From: Conexibacter sp. CPCC 206217
GTDB lineage: Bacteria; Actinomycetota; Thermoleophilia; Solirubrobacterales; Solirubrobacteraceae
Reading direction: 5' to 3'
Assembly: GCF_030646165.1 (NCBI RefSeq)
Contig: NZ_JAUTDO010000002.1
Location: 558,001-622,000, forward strand
Length of the DNA stretch: 64,000 nucleotides
Shown: piece after piece, positions 25,550 to 34,675 of the stretch
Numbering within the stretch: position 1 is the stretch's first letter
Layout: every line of letters starts with the position of its first letter
Notes under the pieces: generated by a model
The model's input: only the letters and a program-made list of their open reading frames with translations
What the model was told of the DNA's origin: nothing
Database searches by the model: none
Translations under genes and position numbers: made by a program

Positions 25550-26737
25550 CTACCCGTCGCACCCCGGCAGGTCGTCGCCCGGCGCCGGTATCGCGTCGCC
25601 GCTCTGCACCAGCGGGCCTGCTCTGGCAGCCACGTCGACGCCTGCGGCGATCGCGTCGACCTGCTCCTGCTGCGGCACCATCTCGTCGATCGTCTTCGTC
25701 GTGTAGCACTTCGGCCACACCATCACGACGCTCGGCGGGCTTCTCTGCTTGCCCGCGAGGTACTCGATCATCGCGCGCGCCAGCACCTGTCCGGCGACGG
25801 CGGGCTGGTAGTCCCACGAGACGTCGATCCGCCCTTCCTTCAGCGCGTCGACGCCGTCCGGGGCGAGGTTGTAGCCGGAGATCCACGCCTGCTCGCGCTT
25901 GCCGAGCGACTGCGCCGCCTGCGAGGCGCCGATCGCGGTCGCGTCGTTGTAGCTGGCGATCCCGACGACGTCCGGATTGGCCTGGATCGCCGGCTCGGCC
26001 GCCGTGCGGGCGCCCGAGACGTCGTCCGTTCTGTTCGCGAACTCCGCCGCGACGTCGAGTCTGCCGCCGCTGCACTGCTTCAGGTACTGCTCGAATCTGT
26101 CGCGCAGGTAGGTGATGCTCGGCAGCGGCAGCGCGTAGTTGCCGAACAGCACCGGACCGCCGTCGGGCCGCTCTCTGCACAACAGCTCGGCGGACTGCTT
26201 CGCCTGCAGCGCGCGGCCCTGGTTGACCGTCATCACGATCGATCTGTCGAACGGCTGGTAGAGGTCGTAGCCGAAGACCGGGATTCTCGCCTGCGCCGCG
26301 CGCTGCGTCGGCGACTTGATCGCGCCCTCGTCAGCGGGCCAGACGGCGATCGCGTCGACCTTCTGCGAGGTCAGCTGGTCCATGTTGGAGATGTTGGCGT
26401 CGACGACGTTCGCGCTGGCGCCGGCCTGCAGCACCGTCGCCTGCGCGCCGAGCGCTCTCGCCTCCGCCGCGAACGCTCTGCCGACGGCGCAGATCAGCGG
26501 GTTCGCGCAGTTGGTGATCGAGACGAACCCGATCCGCATCCCTCTGCCGATCTGCTCCGGTCTCGTCGCGGTGGACGCGGCCGGCGCGGCGGACCCCTGC
26601 GTCGCGGCCGGCGTCGAAGCGCTGCTGCTGTCGCTGTCGCTGGAACTGCCGCAGCCGACCGCCGCCAACGCGACGGTGGCCGTCGCCGCCGCGCATGCCA
26701 GCGCGCGCGCCCGGCGTCTGCTCGTGAACTGCCTCAT
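25550..26737 (-). CDS. Sugar-type ABC binding lipoprotein
   Basis: A 395-residue exported binding protein of the Peripla_BP_4 class. The signal peptide ends in a lipobox (LAAVGC, about Cys 29) followed by a Ser/Ala tether. Family motifs are MRIGFVSITNCANPLICAVGRAF, VDANISNMDQLTSQKVDAIAV, and PDVVGIASYNDATAIGASQA. A GGAGGAG ribosome site precedes ATG 26737. It is the last gene of the seven-gene operon whose ATPase and permease lie about 5 kb upstream (31881-34491); the split placement is unusual but the same strand and type make it their partner. Thirteen of 26 arginines are AGA by my count. Extra cysteines in the mature part may form disulfides. Confidence 0.88.
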   Translation of the reverse strand: MRQFTSRRRARALACAAATATVALAAVGCGSSSDSDSSSASTPAATQGSAAPAASTATRPEQIGRGMRIGFVSITNCANPLICAVGRAFAAEARALGAQATVLQAGASANVVDANISNMDQLTSQKVDAIAVWPADEGAIKSPTQRAAQARIPVFGYDLYQPFDRSIVMTVNQGRALQAKQSAELLCRERPDGGPVLFGNYALPLPSITYLRDRFEQYLKQCSGGRLDVAAEFANRTDDVSGARTAAEPAIQANPDVVGIASYNDATAIGASQAAQSLGKREQAWISGYNLAPDGVDALKEGRIDVSWDYQPAVAGQVLARAMIEYLAGKQRSPPSVVMVWPKCYTTKTIDEMVPQQEQVDAIAAGVDVAARAGPLVQSGDAIPAPGDDLPGCDG

Positions 26738-26821
26738 GCTGCTCTCCTCCTGCTCGTGAGAGGTCGCGACGGCGTCGCGACCGAGGACGTTGCGCGCCGC
26801 CTCGCGGCGCCGTGTGAAGCG

Positions 26822-28210
26822 TCAGAAGCCGAGGTCGACGGGCGGCTGGGCGATCAGCCCGCCCGTCCGCTCCAGCTCGGCGAAGATCCGCGCGTTGGAG
26901 TCGCGCACGCGCCGCCGCACGTCGGCGAGGTCGTCGACGAGCCGCCCGGCGCGCTTGCGCACGGTGCCGGCGACGAGCACGTTGGAGACGTTGCCGGGGT
27001 GCGCGTGCAAGGCGACCGCGCCGAGCACGTCGTTGACCGGCAGCAGGTTGACGTCGCCGCCGTCGAGCGTGATCACGTCCGCCTGCTTGCCGACCTCGAG
27101 CGTGCCGATCTCGTGGTCCAGCCCCATCGCCTTGGCCCCGCCGACCGTCGCCGCGCGGACGATCTGCTCGGTCGACGGCGAGATCGCGTCGGGTGCCTCG
27201 CCGCGCTCGAGGATCGGGTCGTTGGCGATCATCCGCTCGACCTGCAGCGCGATCCGCATCTGCGAGAAGAGGCAGCCGGAGTTGTTCGCCGTCACGTCGA
27301 CGCCGAGGCACGGCTCACCGCCCGCGGCGAGCGTGCGCGCGACGACCGGGCGACCCATGCCCATCTGGATCTCCGCCTCGGGTGTCGAGGCGATCGCGCC
27401 GCCGCTGGAGACGACGTGGTCGCACTCCCCCTGCGTCGCGAGGCTCATGTGGACCCACACCATGTCCGCGCCGCAGAGGCCGGCGTCGCGCAGCACGTCG
27501 ACCTCCGTGCGCGCGCCGGGCGCGCGCATCCCCGGCAGGTTGTACGAGAGCGCGTGGAGCGTGATCGGCAGCTCCAGCTCGCGCGCGATCTCGACCTCGC
27601 GGATCAGCCGCTCGGGTCCCTCGGCTGCGAGGTCGGAGGCGTTCAGCCCGAGCTGCACGAGCCCGCGCGAGCAGGAGAAGCGGCGCGCGCGCAACTCCTC
27701 CACGTACGCGACGCGGTCGTCCAGCTCGAAGCTCGTGCCAACGCCGTAGTTGCCGGTCAGGCCGAACGCGAACGTCGAGCGGATGCCAGCAGCGAAGGTG
27801 CCGTCGAGCGCCGCCTCGGCGTGGTCGCGCGTCGGCAGGTTGTGGCAGTAGTCGAGCACCGTCGTGACGCCGGCGGCGAGCGCCTCCAGCATCCCGGCGC
27901 GGTTGCCGATCTCCATGTCCTCCGGCGTGTACTGCGGGCCGCAGCGCATCCGCACGGAGCGGATGTAGTCCTTCAGCCCCCAGCTGTGCGTGATCCCGCG
28001 CAGCTGCGTCTGCCACGCGTGGCGGTGCGCGTCGACGAAGCCCGGCATCACGATGTGGTCGCTGACGTCGATCAGCTCGGCGTCGGCGTGCAGCGCCGTG
28101 CCGATCGCCGCGATCCGGCCGTCCTCGACGAGCACGTCCGCGACGCGCGGCTCGTCGCCGCGGACCATCGTCAGGACCGTTCCGCCGCGCAGCAGCAGCT
28201 TGCCTCTCAT
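26822..28210 (-). CDS. Amidohydrolase (deaminase/chlorohydrolase-like)
   Basis: A 462-residue metal-dependent amidohydrolase of the cytosine-deaminase/AtzA-like group. The metal-binding HxH is in GFVDAHRHAWQTQLRG (about residues 56-71); further ligand candidates are His in ITLHALSY, His in MVWVHMSL and Asp in LGVDVTANNS. The C-terminal GTLEVGKQADVITLDG and the N-terminal RGGTVLTM strands make the usual beta-sandwich flank. Likely reaction: hydrolytic deamination or dehalogenation of a heterocycle or a related C-N bond cleavage. A second member with the same HRHxWQTQ signature lies at 41219-42700. It follows the aldehyde dehydrogenase by 32 bp in the operon. Confidence 0.85.
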   Translation of the reverse strand: MRGKLLLRGGTVLTMVRGDEPRVADVLVEDGRIAAIGTALHADAELIDVSDHIVMPGFVDAHRHAWQTQLRGITHSWGLKDYIRSVRMRCGPQYTPEDMEIGNRAGMLEALAAGVTTVLDYCHNLPTRDHAEAALDGTFAAGIRSTFAFGLTGNYGVGTSFELDDRVAYVEELRARRFSCSRGLVQLGLNASDLAAEGPERLIREVEIARELELPITLHALSYNLPGMRAPGARTEVDVLRDAGLCGADMVWVHMSLATQGECDHVVSSGGAIASTPEAEIQMGMGRPVVARTLAAGGEPCLGVDVTANNSGCLFSQMRIALQVERMIANDPILERGEAPDAISPSTEQIVRAATVGGAKAMGLDHEIGTLEVGKQADVITLDGGDVNLLPVNDVLGAVALHAHPGNVSNVLVAGTVRKRAGRLVDDLADVRRRVRDSNARIFAELERTGGLIAQPPVDLGF

Positions 28211-28242
28211 CCGTTCGCTCCTCCGTGCACGCCGCCGCCCGC

Positions 28243-29631
28243 TCAGCCGGCGCGGCGCGGCGCGATCGTGACCGCCTGGGCGTTGACGAACTCGCGGATC
28301 CCGTAGGAGCCGAGCTCGCGTCCCCAGCCCGACCGCTTGACGCCGCCGAACGGCACGCGCGGGTCGGACGCGGTCATCGTGTTGACGAAGACGGCGCCCG
28401 CCTCGATCCGCGGCGCGAGCGCGCGCGCCAGCTCGAGGTCGCGCGTCCACAGGCTCGAGCTGAGCCCGTACGGGCTCGCGTTCGCCAGCTCGATCGCGGC
28501 CTCGGCGTCGGGCACGCGCAACAGCGCCGCGGCCGGCCCGAACGTCTCCTCGCGCGCGAGCGCGTTGCCGGGCTCGACCGCGACGACGGTCGGGGTGAAC
28601 CAGGCGCCGGCGCGCTGCGGCGGGTCGCCGCCGGTCAGCAGCGCGCCGCCGTCCCGCACGCCGGCGCGCACCTGCGCCGCCAGCTCGTCGCGCAGGTCCG
28701 CGCGCGCCATCGGCCCGAGGTCGACGCCGTCGGCAGCCGGGTCGTCGACGCGCAACGCGCGCACGCCCTCGACGAACGCCTCCGCGAACGCGTCCGCGAC
28801 CTGTTCGACGACGACGAACCGCTTCGCCGCGACGCAGCTCTGACCGGCGTTGACGAAGCGCGCCTTCACGGCCATCGCCGCGGCCTGCTCGACGTCGGCG
28901 TCGGCGAGCACGATGAAGGCGTCGCTGCCGCCCAGCTCGAGCACCGACTTCTTCAGCTGCTGCGCGCAGACGCCCGCGACGCTTCTGCCGACCTGCTCCG
29001 AGCCGGTCAGCGTGACCGCCGCGATGCGCGCGTCCGCGATCACGCCCGCGACGGTGCCGGCACGCACGACGATCGTCTCCAGCAGCGAAGGCGTCGCGCT
29101 CGCGAACAACCGCTCCAGCAGCAGCGCGCTGCCCGTCACGTTGGAGGCGTGCTTGAGCACGACCGTGTTGCCGGCCATCAGCGCGGGCGCGGCGGCGCGC
29201 ACGAGCTGCCAGACGGGGTAGTTCCACGGCATGATCGCGAGCACCACCCCGAGCGGCGGAAACTGCACGAAGCAGTCGCGCCACTCGGTCGCGATCGGAT
29301 CGGGCGCCAGCTGCGCGGCACCGTTCTCCGCGTAGTACTCGCAGCACCAGGCGCTCTTGTCGATCTCGGCGCGCGCCTCGTGCAGCGTCTTGCCCATCTC
29401 CGCGGTGATCAGCGCGGCCGCGTCCTCACGCGCGGAGCGCAACTCGGCGGCGATCGCGTGCAGCACGGCGGCACGCTCCTCGAAGCTCGTCGTGCGCCAC
29501 GCGCGCTGGCGCGTGTGCGCGCGCTCCAGCGCGGCGTCGACCTCGTCGGCTCCGTGCAGCCGGTGGCGGGCGATCACCTCGCCGCTCGCCGGGTCGACGC
29601 TCTCCACGTACTCGGCGGTCGTCGTGCTCAT
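28243..29631 (-). CDS. NAD(P)-dependent aldehyde dehydrogenase
   Basis: A 462-residue aldehyde dehydrogenase close to the succinate-semialdehyde dehydrogenase branch. It has the cofactor motif IMPWNYPVWQLVRAAAPALMAGN, the general base Glu in SVLELGGSDAF and the nucleophilic Cys in NAGQSCVAAKRF; the C-terminus ends with PFGGVKRSGWGREL. It oxidises an aldehyde to the acid, probably one produced by the alcohol dehydrogenase upstream or released by an aldolase in the locus. ATG 29631 overlaps the stop of the alcohol dehydrogenase gene by four bases. Semialdehyde specificity is suggested by similarity only. Confidence 0.92.
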   Translation of the reverse strand: MSTTTAEYVESVDPASGEVIARHRLHGADEVDAALERAHTRQRAWRTTSFEERAAVLHAIAAELRSAREDAAALITAEMGKTLHEARAEIDKSAWCCEYYAENGAAQLAPDPIATEWRDCFVQFPPLGVVLAIMPWNYPVWQLVRAAAPALMAGNTVVLKHASNVTGSALLLERLFASATPSLLETIVVRAGTVAGVIADARIAAVTLTGSEQVGRSVAGVCAQQLKKSVLELGGSDAFIVLADADVEQAAAMAVKARFVNAGQSCVAAKRFVVVEQVADAFAEAFVEGVRALRVDDPAADGVDLGPMARADLRDELAAQVRAGVRDGGALLTGGDPPQRAGAWFTPTVVAVEPGNALAREETFGPAAALLRVPDAEAAIELANASPYGLSSSLWTRDLELARALAPRIEAGAVFVNTMTASDPRVPFGGVKRSGWGRELGSYGIREFVNAQAVTIAPRRAG

Positions 29632-30845
29632 CGCTGTGTCTCCGGGGTCGTCAGGTCGAGTCGTTCGAGGTCGCCGTGCAGTGCGGCGGCGAGGATCGCC
29701 TCGGCGTCGCCGGCGTCGAGCGGGCGCGGGCTGTTGCGGATCAGGCGATCGATCCCGACCGCCTGGCGCGCCATCGGCGCGATCTCCTCCGGCTGGACGC
29801 CGATCGCCTCCAGCGACGACGGCAGCCCGAGGTCGTGCGCGAGCGTGCGGACGGCGTCGATCGCGTCCGCGGGCGTGTCGCCGGCGCCCATCGCCGTCGC
29901 GACCGCCGCCAGCCGCGTCTCGCTGGCCGGCATGATGAAGCGCATCACGAACGGCAGCAGGAGTCCGACGCCGAGCCCGTGCGGCGTCTTCGTGCGCGCG
30001 CCGAGCGGGTACTGCAGCGCGTGCGCGGCGGCCGTGCCCGCGGTGCCGAACGCCAGCCCGGCGGCGAGGCTGCCCTGCATCGTGGCGGCGCGTCCCGCGG
30101 GCTCGTCGGCGAGCGCGCCGCGCAGGCCGCCCGCGAGCAGCTCGACGGCCTGCAGCGCGAAGCCGTCGGTGAGTGCGTTCGCTCCCGTGAAGATGCGATC
30201 GGCGACGGCGTCGACCGATTGCGCACGCGTCGTGCAGTACGCCTCGATCGCATGCGCAAGCGCGTCGATCCCCGCGTACGCGGTCACGTGCGGCGGCGCC
30301 CCATGCGTGAGGACGGGATCGCAGACCGCCGCCCACGGGATCAGCTCCCGGCTGGAGATGCCGACCTTCAGCTCGCGCTCTGGATCGCCCAGCACCGCGA
30401 CGGGCGTCACCTCTGAGCCCGTGCCTGCGGTCGTCGGGACGGCGACGAGCGGGAGCACCGGTCCCGGGACGCCCTTCTCGCCGTAGAACGCGTCGAGCGG
30501 ACCGGGGTGCGAGAGCCCGAGCGCGACGAGCTTCGCGAGGTCGATGCAGCTGCCGCCGCCGAGCCCGACGACGACGTCCGGCCGATAGGCGCGCGCGAGC
30601 GCGATCGTCTCCTCGACGTTCGCCTTCGGCAGCTCCGGGAACGCGGTCGTGAGCATGTGCACGTCGAGCCCGGCGGTGCGCAGCGCGGCCAGCGTGCGGC
30701 GGCCGGGCGCCGCGCCCGCGAGGTAGTCGTCGGTGCAGACGAGCACGCGCTGTCCGAGCCGCGCGACGACGCGGCCGAGCGCGTCGACGGCGCCCGCGCC
30801 GAAGAGGATCTCTCTCGGGGCGCGCAGCAGTCCGGTCTCAGACAT
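29628..30845 (-). CDS. Iron-containing alcohol dehydrogenase family protein
   Basis: A 405-residue group III (Fe-dependent) alcohol dehydrogenase. The NAD-binding segment VVGLGGGSCIDLAKLVAL and the motif PTTAGTGSEVTPVAV are clear; metal ligands are expected in TAYAGIDALAHAIEAY (Asp, His) and KTPHGLGVGL (His), all present. It interconverts an alcohol and aldehyde, or acts as a maleylacetate-reductase-like enzyme, which belongs to the same fold. ATG 30845 overlaps the upstream gene by eight bases; the longer in-frame start lies deep inside that gene and was rejected. Partner of the aldehyde dehydrogenase that follows. Confidence 0.9.
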   Translation of the reverse strand: MSETGLLRAPREILFGAGAVDALGRVVARLGQRVLVCTDDYLAGAAPGRRTLAALRTAGLDVHMLTTAFPELPKANVEETIALARAYRPDVVVGLGGGSCIDLAKLVALGLSHPGPLDAFYGEKGVPGPVLPLVAVPTTAGTGSEVTPVAVLGDPERELKVGISSRELIPWAAVCDPVLTHGAPPHVTAYAGIDALAHAIEAYCTTRAQSVDAVADRIFTGANALTDGFALQAVELLAGGLRGALADEPAGRAATMQGSLAAGLAFGTAGTAAAHALQYPLGARTKTPHGLGVGLLLPFVMRFIMPASETRLAAVATAMGAGDTPADAIDAVRTLAHDLGLPSSLEAIGVQPEEIAPMARQAVGIDRLIRNSPRPLDAGDAEAILAAALHGDLERLDLTTPETQR

Positions 30846-31884
30846 CTGACTCCTCGAGTCGCTCCAGCTGCGCCCACAGCGCCGCTGGGTAGGGAATGCC
30901 GTCGCGCTGCCGGCGCGCACGCGCGCCGCGCATGCGGTCGCCGGGCACGAGCACGGCGGGGACGCCGGGCGCGGTCGGGGCCGCGCGCAGCTCGTCCAGG
31001 TAGTCGTCGATCCGCGACGCGACGGACGCGACGGCGTCGCCGACGGACGCGCGCGGGTCGAGCACGATCAGCACGTCGCCCTTCGTCGCAAGCTGGTCGA
31101 CGTCGAGCGTCCCGTGCACGTCGCGCCCGAGCGCGGTCGCGCTCAGCAGCGCGACGAGCAACTCGAAGCCGACGCCGAGGCCGTAGCCCTTGGCGCCGCC
31201 GAAGGGCGAGATCGCGCCGGCGAGGGCGCGCTCGGGATCGGTCGTCGGACGGCCGGCCTCGTCGACCGCGCGCCCCTGCGGCAACGTCGCGCCGCGATGG
31301 GCGTGAGCGATGATCTCGCCCGCGGAGATCGCGGCGGTCGACATGTCGAGCACGAACGGCTGCGGCTTGGCCGGGACGCCGATGCCGATCGGGTTGGTGC
31401 CAACCAGCGCGGTGCGCCCGCCGGCCGGATGCACGAGCGCCTCGCTGGTCGTCAGCACGATCGCCGCGAAGCCCGCGGCGCAGATCCGCTCCAGGTATGG
31501 CGCGAGCATGCCGATGTGGCCGCTGCGACGGATCGCCGCAAGCGCGATCCCGCTGCGCGGGACGCGCTCCGCAAGCGCGTCGATCGCCGCGTTCGCCGCG
31601 ACCGGGCCGAATCCGTCGCGCCCGTCGACTGCGAGGAACGCCTCGCCGGTCCACCGCAGCGCGGCGGTCGCGGCGGGATCGAGGACGCCCGCGCGGATCC
31701 GCTGCACCAGCGTCGGCAGCCGTTGCAGCCCGTGCGACGGTCGCCCGCGCAGGTCGCCCTCCACGAGCGCGCCGGCTTGCATCGCGGCGTGGGCGGCCGG
31801 CGCGCCCGCGGCGTGCAGCACCGCCTCGCCGAGTCTCCGTGCGCGCTGCGCGTCGACGCGCAGCTCGGTCGTCGCGGCGGTCAT
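30838..31884 (-). CDS. Malate/L-lactate/ureidoglycolate dehydrogenase family (Ldh2)
   Basis: A 348-residue NAD(P)-dependent oxidoreductase of the Ldh_2 superfamily, which is unrelated to classical malate and lactate dehydrogenases. The catalytic-histidine region RPSHGLQRLPTLVQRI near residue 50, the motif RSGHIGMLAPYLE, and the cofactor region ALVGTNPIGIGVP are present, followed by DMSTAAISAGEI. Family members oxidise 2-hydroxy acids such as malate, sulfolactate, ureidoglycolate or reduce delta-1-piperideine-2-carboxylate, so the substrate is open. It lies between permease and alcohol dehydrogenase genes with overlaps of 4 and 8 bp. Confidence 0.88.
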   Translation of the reverse strand: MTAATTELRVDAQRARRLGEAVLHAAGAPAAHAAMQAGALVEGDLRGRPSHGLQRLPTLVQRIRAGVLDPAATAALRWTGEAFLAVDGRDGFGPVAANAAIDALAERVPRSGIALAAIRRSGHIGMLAPYLERICAAGFAAIVLTTSEALVHPAGGRTALVGTNPIGIGVPAKPQPFVLDMSTAAISAGEIIAHAHRGATLPQGRAVDEAGRPTTDPERALAGAISPFGGAKGYGLGVGFELLVALLSATALGRDVHGTLDVDQLATKGDVLIVLDPRASVGDAVASVASRIDDYLDELRAAPTAPGVPAVLVPGDRMRGARARRQRDGIPYPAALWAQLERLEESDV

Positions 31885-32921
31885 CCGCCCGCCACCCCGG
31901 CACGAGCGCGGACGCGGTCGAGGTAGACGGCGATGATCAGGATCGCGCCGGTGACGATCAGCTGCCAGCTCGTCGAGACGCCCGCGAGCGAGAGCGCGTT
32001 CGTCAGCGCCTGCAGGAATGCGACGCCGAGCACGGCGCCCCAGACGGAGCCGACGCCGCCCGACAGCGCGACACCGCCGAGCAGCGCCGCGGCCGCCGCC
32101 GTCAGCTCGAGGTTGAGCCCCATGTTGGGATCGGCGATCGTCGAGCGGCCGATCGTCATCACCGCGGCGAGCGCGGCGCAGAGGCCGCTGACGCCGTAGA
32201 CCGCGGCCGTCACCCAACCGGCGCGCACGCCGGCCAGCTCGGTCGCCTCCCGGTTGCCGCCGACGGCATAGATCGAGCGACCGAACGTCGTCCAGCGCAG
32301 GACCCACCACAGCGCGAGCACCAGCGCGAGTCCGACCAGCAGCCCGATCGGGACGTGACCGCCGAGGATCGTGTCGTTGCCGAGCGCTCTCGAGACGCGA
32401 TCGCCGTACATGTCGATCGTGGACGAGTCCGTCCACAGATAGACGATGCCGCGGTACAGCGACATCGTCCCGATCGTGACGACGAAGAACGACATGTCGA
32501 GGCGGCCGATCAGGATCCCGTTGACGGTGAAGCCGACGACCGCGCCGAACACCAGGCAGGCGATCAGCGCGAGGCCGGCCGGTGCGCCGCCGGTCACGAG
32601 CTTCGCGTAGAGCACGCCCGTCAGCGCGAGCGTCGAGCCGATCGAGAGGTCGACGCCGCCGGTCAGCAGTACGAGCGCCATCGCGGCAGAGACGACGAGC
32701 GGGACGGCCGCCGCGCGGCCGAGGCTGGTGAGGTTGTCGGCCGAGCCGAACGTCGGCTCGGTCAACAGCTCGAACAGCACGAGCGCGACGAGCACGCCGC
32801 CGACGCCGACGATCGGCCCGAACGTCCCGCCGAGCACGCGCGTCGCGGCGCGCTTGAGTGGATGCGCCGCCGGGGGCGGCGCGGGCAGCTCCCGCTGCCG
32901 GACCTGCACGTCAGACTCCAT
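31881..32921 (-). CDS. ABC transporter permease, RbsC family
   Basis: A 346-residue membrane permease of the monosaccharide (BPD_transp_2) class. Eight to ten hydrophobic helices can be seen, with the diagnostic ALVLLTGGVDLSIGSTLAL near residue 85 and the ATPase-contact loop TTFGRSIYAVGGNREATELAG. The N-terminus is a cytoplasmic Pro/Ala-rich segment. It overlaps the end of the ATPase gene by eleven bases, so the ATG lies inside the ATPase coding region. It works with that ATPase and the lipoprotein at 25550-26737. Confidence 0.92.
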   Translation of the reverse strand: MESDVQVRQRELPAPPPAAHPLKRAATRVLGGTFGPIVGVGGVLVALVLFELLTEPTFGSADNLTSLGRAAAVPLVVSAAMALVLLTGGVDLSIGSTLALTGVLYAKLVTGGAPAGLALIACLVFGAVVGFTVNGILIGRLDMSFFVVTIGTMSLYRGIVYLWTDSSTIDMYGDRVSRALGNDTILGGHVPIGLLVGLALVLALWWVLRWTTFGRSIYAVGGNREATELAGVRAGWVTAAVYGVSGLCAALAAVMTIGRSTIADPNMGLNLELTAAAAALLGGVALSGGVGSVWGAVLGVAFLQALTNALSLAGVSTSWQLIVTGAILIIAVYLDRVRARAGVAGG

Positions 32922-34491
32922 GCGTCGTGGCCTCCTGCAGCCCGTTGAATGCCATGTCCGTGATCGACTCCTCCGTCGCCTCGTCGCCGCCCTGCTCGCC
33001 GACGACGCGACCGGCGGCCATCACCACGATGCGATCGGCCAGTCGCAGCAGCTCCAGCAGCTCTGAGGAGCAGACGACGACCGCCATGCCGGCGGCCGCC
33101 AGCTCGTCGACGATCCGGTAGATCTCCTCCTTGGCGCCGACGTCGACGCCGCGCGTCGGCTCGTCCAGCAGCAGCACGCGCGGTCTGCGCGCGAGCCAGC
33201 GCGCGAGCACGATCTTCTGCTGGTTGCCACCCGACAGGCCGCCGGCGAGCACGTCGACGGAGGCGGCGCGGATCCCGAACCGCTGCACCGCCGTGCGCGT
33301 GATCTCGCGCTCGCGGCGCGGGGAGCGAACGCCCCAGCGCGACGTGCGCGACCACATCGGCATCGTCAGGTTCTCCTGCACGCTGCGCCCGAGCACGAGG
33401 CCCTGGCCCTTGCGATCCTCGGGCACGTAGCCGATGCCGGCGGCGATCGCCTCGCGCGGGGAGCGCAGCCGCACCGTCCTGCCGTCGAGCTCGACGCTGC
33501 CGCTGTGCGGCAGCGCGCCGGCGAGCGCGCGACACAGCGACGAGCGCCCGGCGCCCGCCTGGCCCGCGATCCCGAGGATCTCTCCGGGCGCGACGCTCAG
33601 CGAGACGTCGCGCAGCTTGCGCGGCGTCGAGAGGCCGCGCACGGCGAGCGCCGGCGCGGGCGCGGCGGGCCGCACGAGCGCGGACTTGTCGGGCCGTTGG
33701 AAGACGGCCGCGACCTCGCGCCCGACCATGCTGCGGATCAGCGTCGGCTCGTCCAGCTCGCCGACCGCGTAGTCCGCAACGCGGTGGCCGTCGCGCAGCA
33801 CGACGACGCGCTCGCACAGCTCGAAGTACTCCTCCAGGCGGTGCGTGATGTAGACGATCGCGGTACCGGCGTCGCGCAGCTCGCGCACCATGCCGGTGAC
33901 CGTCTCGACCTCACGCAGGTTCAGCGATGCGGTCGGCTCGTCGAGCACCAGCACCCGCGGCGCGCGGCTGGCCATCTTGCCGATCGCGATCATGTGCTGG
34001 TGGTGCAGCGCGAGCGTGCCGAGCCGGCGCTCGGGCTCGACGTCGAGCCGCAGCCGCTCCAGCAGCGCGACGGCGTCGCGGCGGGCCGCACGCCAGTCGA
34101 GCCGGCCGCGACGGCGCGGCATGTGCCCGAAGAAGAGGTTCTCCATCACCGACAGGTCGGGATGGCCGAGCACCTCCTGCGAGACGAGCGCGACGCCCGC
34201 GCGCAGCCCGGCGGCGGCGGAGCCCCAGTGGACCGGCTCGCCGTCCACCAGGATCGCGCCCGCGTCCGGCTCGTAGCGGCCGGCGAGGATCTTCACGAGC
34301 GTCGACTTGCCGGAGCCGTTCTCACCGGCGAGGCCGAGCGTCTCGCCGGGGCGGATCTCCACGTCGACCTCGGCGAGCGCCTGCACGCCGGGGAACCGCT
34401 TCGAGACGCCTTGCATGCGGATGATCGGCTCATCCGTCGCAGCCCGTGCGCGAGCGCGCGGCGACGCCGCTGGTGTGCCCAACTGTTCCAT
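32911..34491 (-). CDS. ABC transporter ATPase, double-domain sugar type
   Basis: A 526-residue ATPase with two nucleotide-binding domains. Domain 1: Walker A GENGSGKST near residue 62 and Walker B VLVLDEPTASL. Domain 2: the family's degenerate GQAGAGRSS, signature LSGGNQQK and Walker B LLLDEPTRGVDVG. I chose ATG 34491, behind the ribosome site GAGGAGAG; about 35 N-terminal residues precede the first strand. It is the first gene of the transporter-dehydrogenase operon, and the untranslated region upstream carries two palindromes (34610-34659). Energises the permease and the distant binding protein. Confidence 0.92.
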   Translation of the reverse strand: MEQLGTPAASPRARARAATDEPIIRMQGVSKRFPGVQALAEVDVEIRPGETLGLAGENGSGKSTLVKILAGRYEPDAGAILVDGEPVHWGSAAAGLRAGVALVSQEVLGHPDLSVMENLFFGHMPRRRGRLDWRAARRDAVALLERLRLDVEPERRLGTLALHHQHMIAIGKMASRAPRVLVLDEPTASLNLREVETVTGMVRELRDAGTAIVYITHRLEEYFELCERVVVLRDGHRVADYAVGELDEPTLIRSMVGREVAAVFQRPDKSALVRPAAPAPALAVRGLSTPRKLRDVSLSVAPGEILGIAGQAGAGRSSLCRALAGALPHSGSVELDGRTVRLRSPREAIAAGIGYVPEDRKGQGLVLGRSVQENLTMPMWSRTSRWGVRSPRREREITRTAVQRFGIRAASVDVLAGGLSGGNQQKIVLARWLARRPRVLLLDEPTRGVDVGAKEEIYRIVDELAAAGMAVVVCSSELLELLRLADRIVVMAAGRVVGEQGGDEATEESITDMAFNGLQEATTHGV

Positions 34492-34609
34492 CGAATCTCT
34501 CCTCGTCCGTCCCGCGGCGGCGCGTGCCGCCTGCGGTCGCGTGCGCCGCGGAGGGGGACCGCTCTGCATCGCGCTGGGCGATTCTGATCAAGCCAAGCAG
34601 ACCCGGCAA

Positions 34610-34623
34610 TGTCTGTTGAGACA
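34610..34623. promoter_or_regulatory. Palindrome 1 (TGTCT-N4-AGACA)
   Basis: TGTCT-GTTG-AGACA. It shares its ten defined bases with the palindrome at 34642-34655, centred 32 bp away, i.e. three helical turns. Both lie between the response-regulator gene and the transporter operon it probably controls, about 120 bp before the ATPase start. Likely operator for the CitB-type response regulator (inference). Confidence 0.55.
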
Positions 34624-34637
34624 GGAGATTCAGGTGA

Positions 34638-34659
34638 GTGTTGTCTTCAGAGACAACAC
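34638..34659. promoter_or_regulatory. Palindrome 2 (TGTCT-N4-AGACA with longer arms)
   Basis: The core TGTCT-TCAG-AGACA (34642-34655) is extended to perfect 9-bp arms (GTGTTGTCT and its complement) around a 4-base centre. It is the stronger of the two sites and the one farther from the transporter start. The arms read through into the 3' end of the non-coding region after the response-regulator stop at 34676; a terminator function for that gene is an alternative, but no T-run follows. Confidence 0.55.
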
Positions 34660-34675
34660 CAGCGCCATCGTGCCA

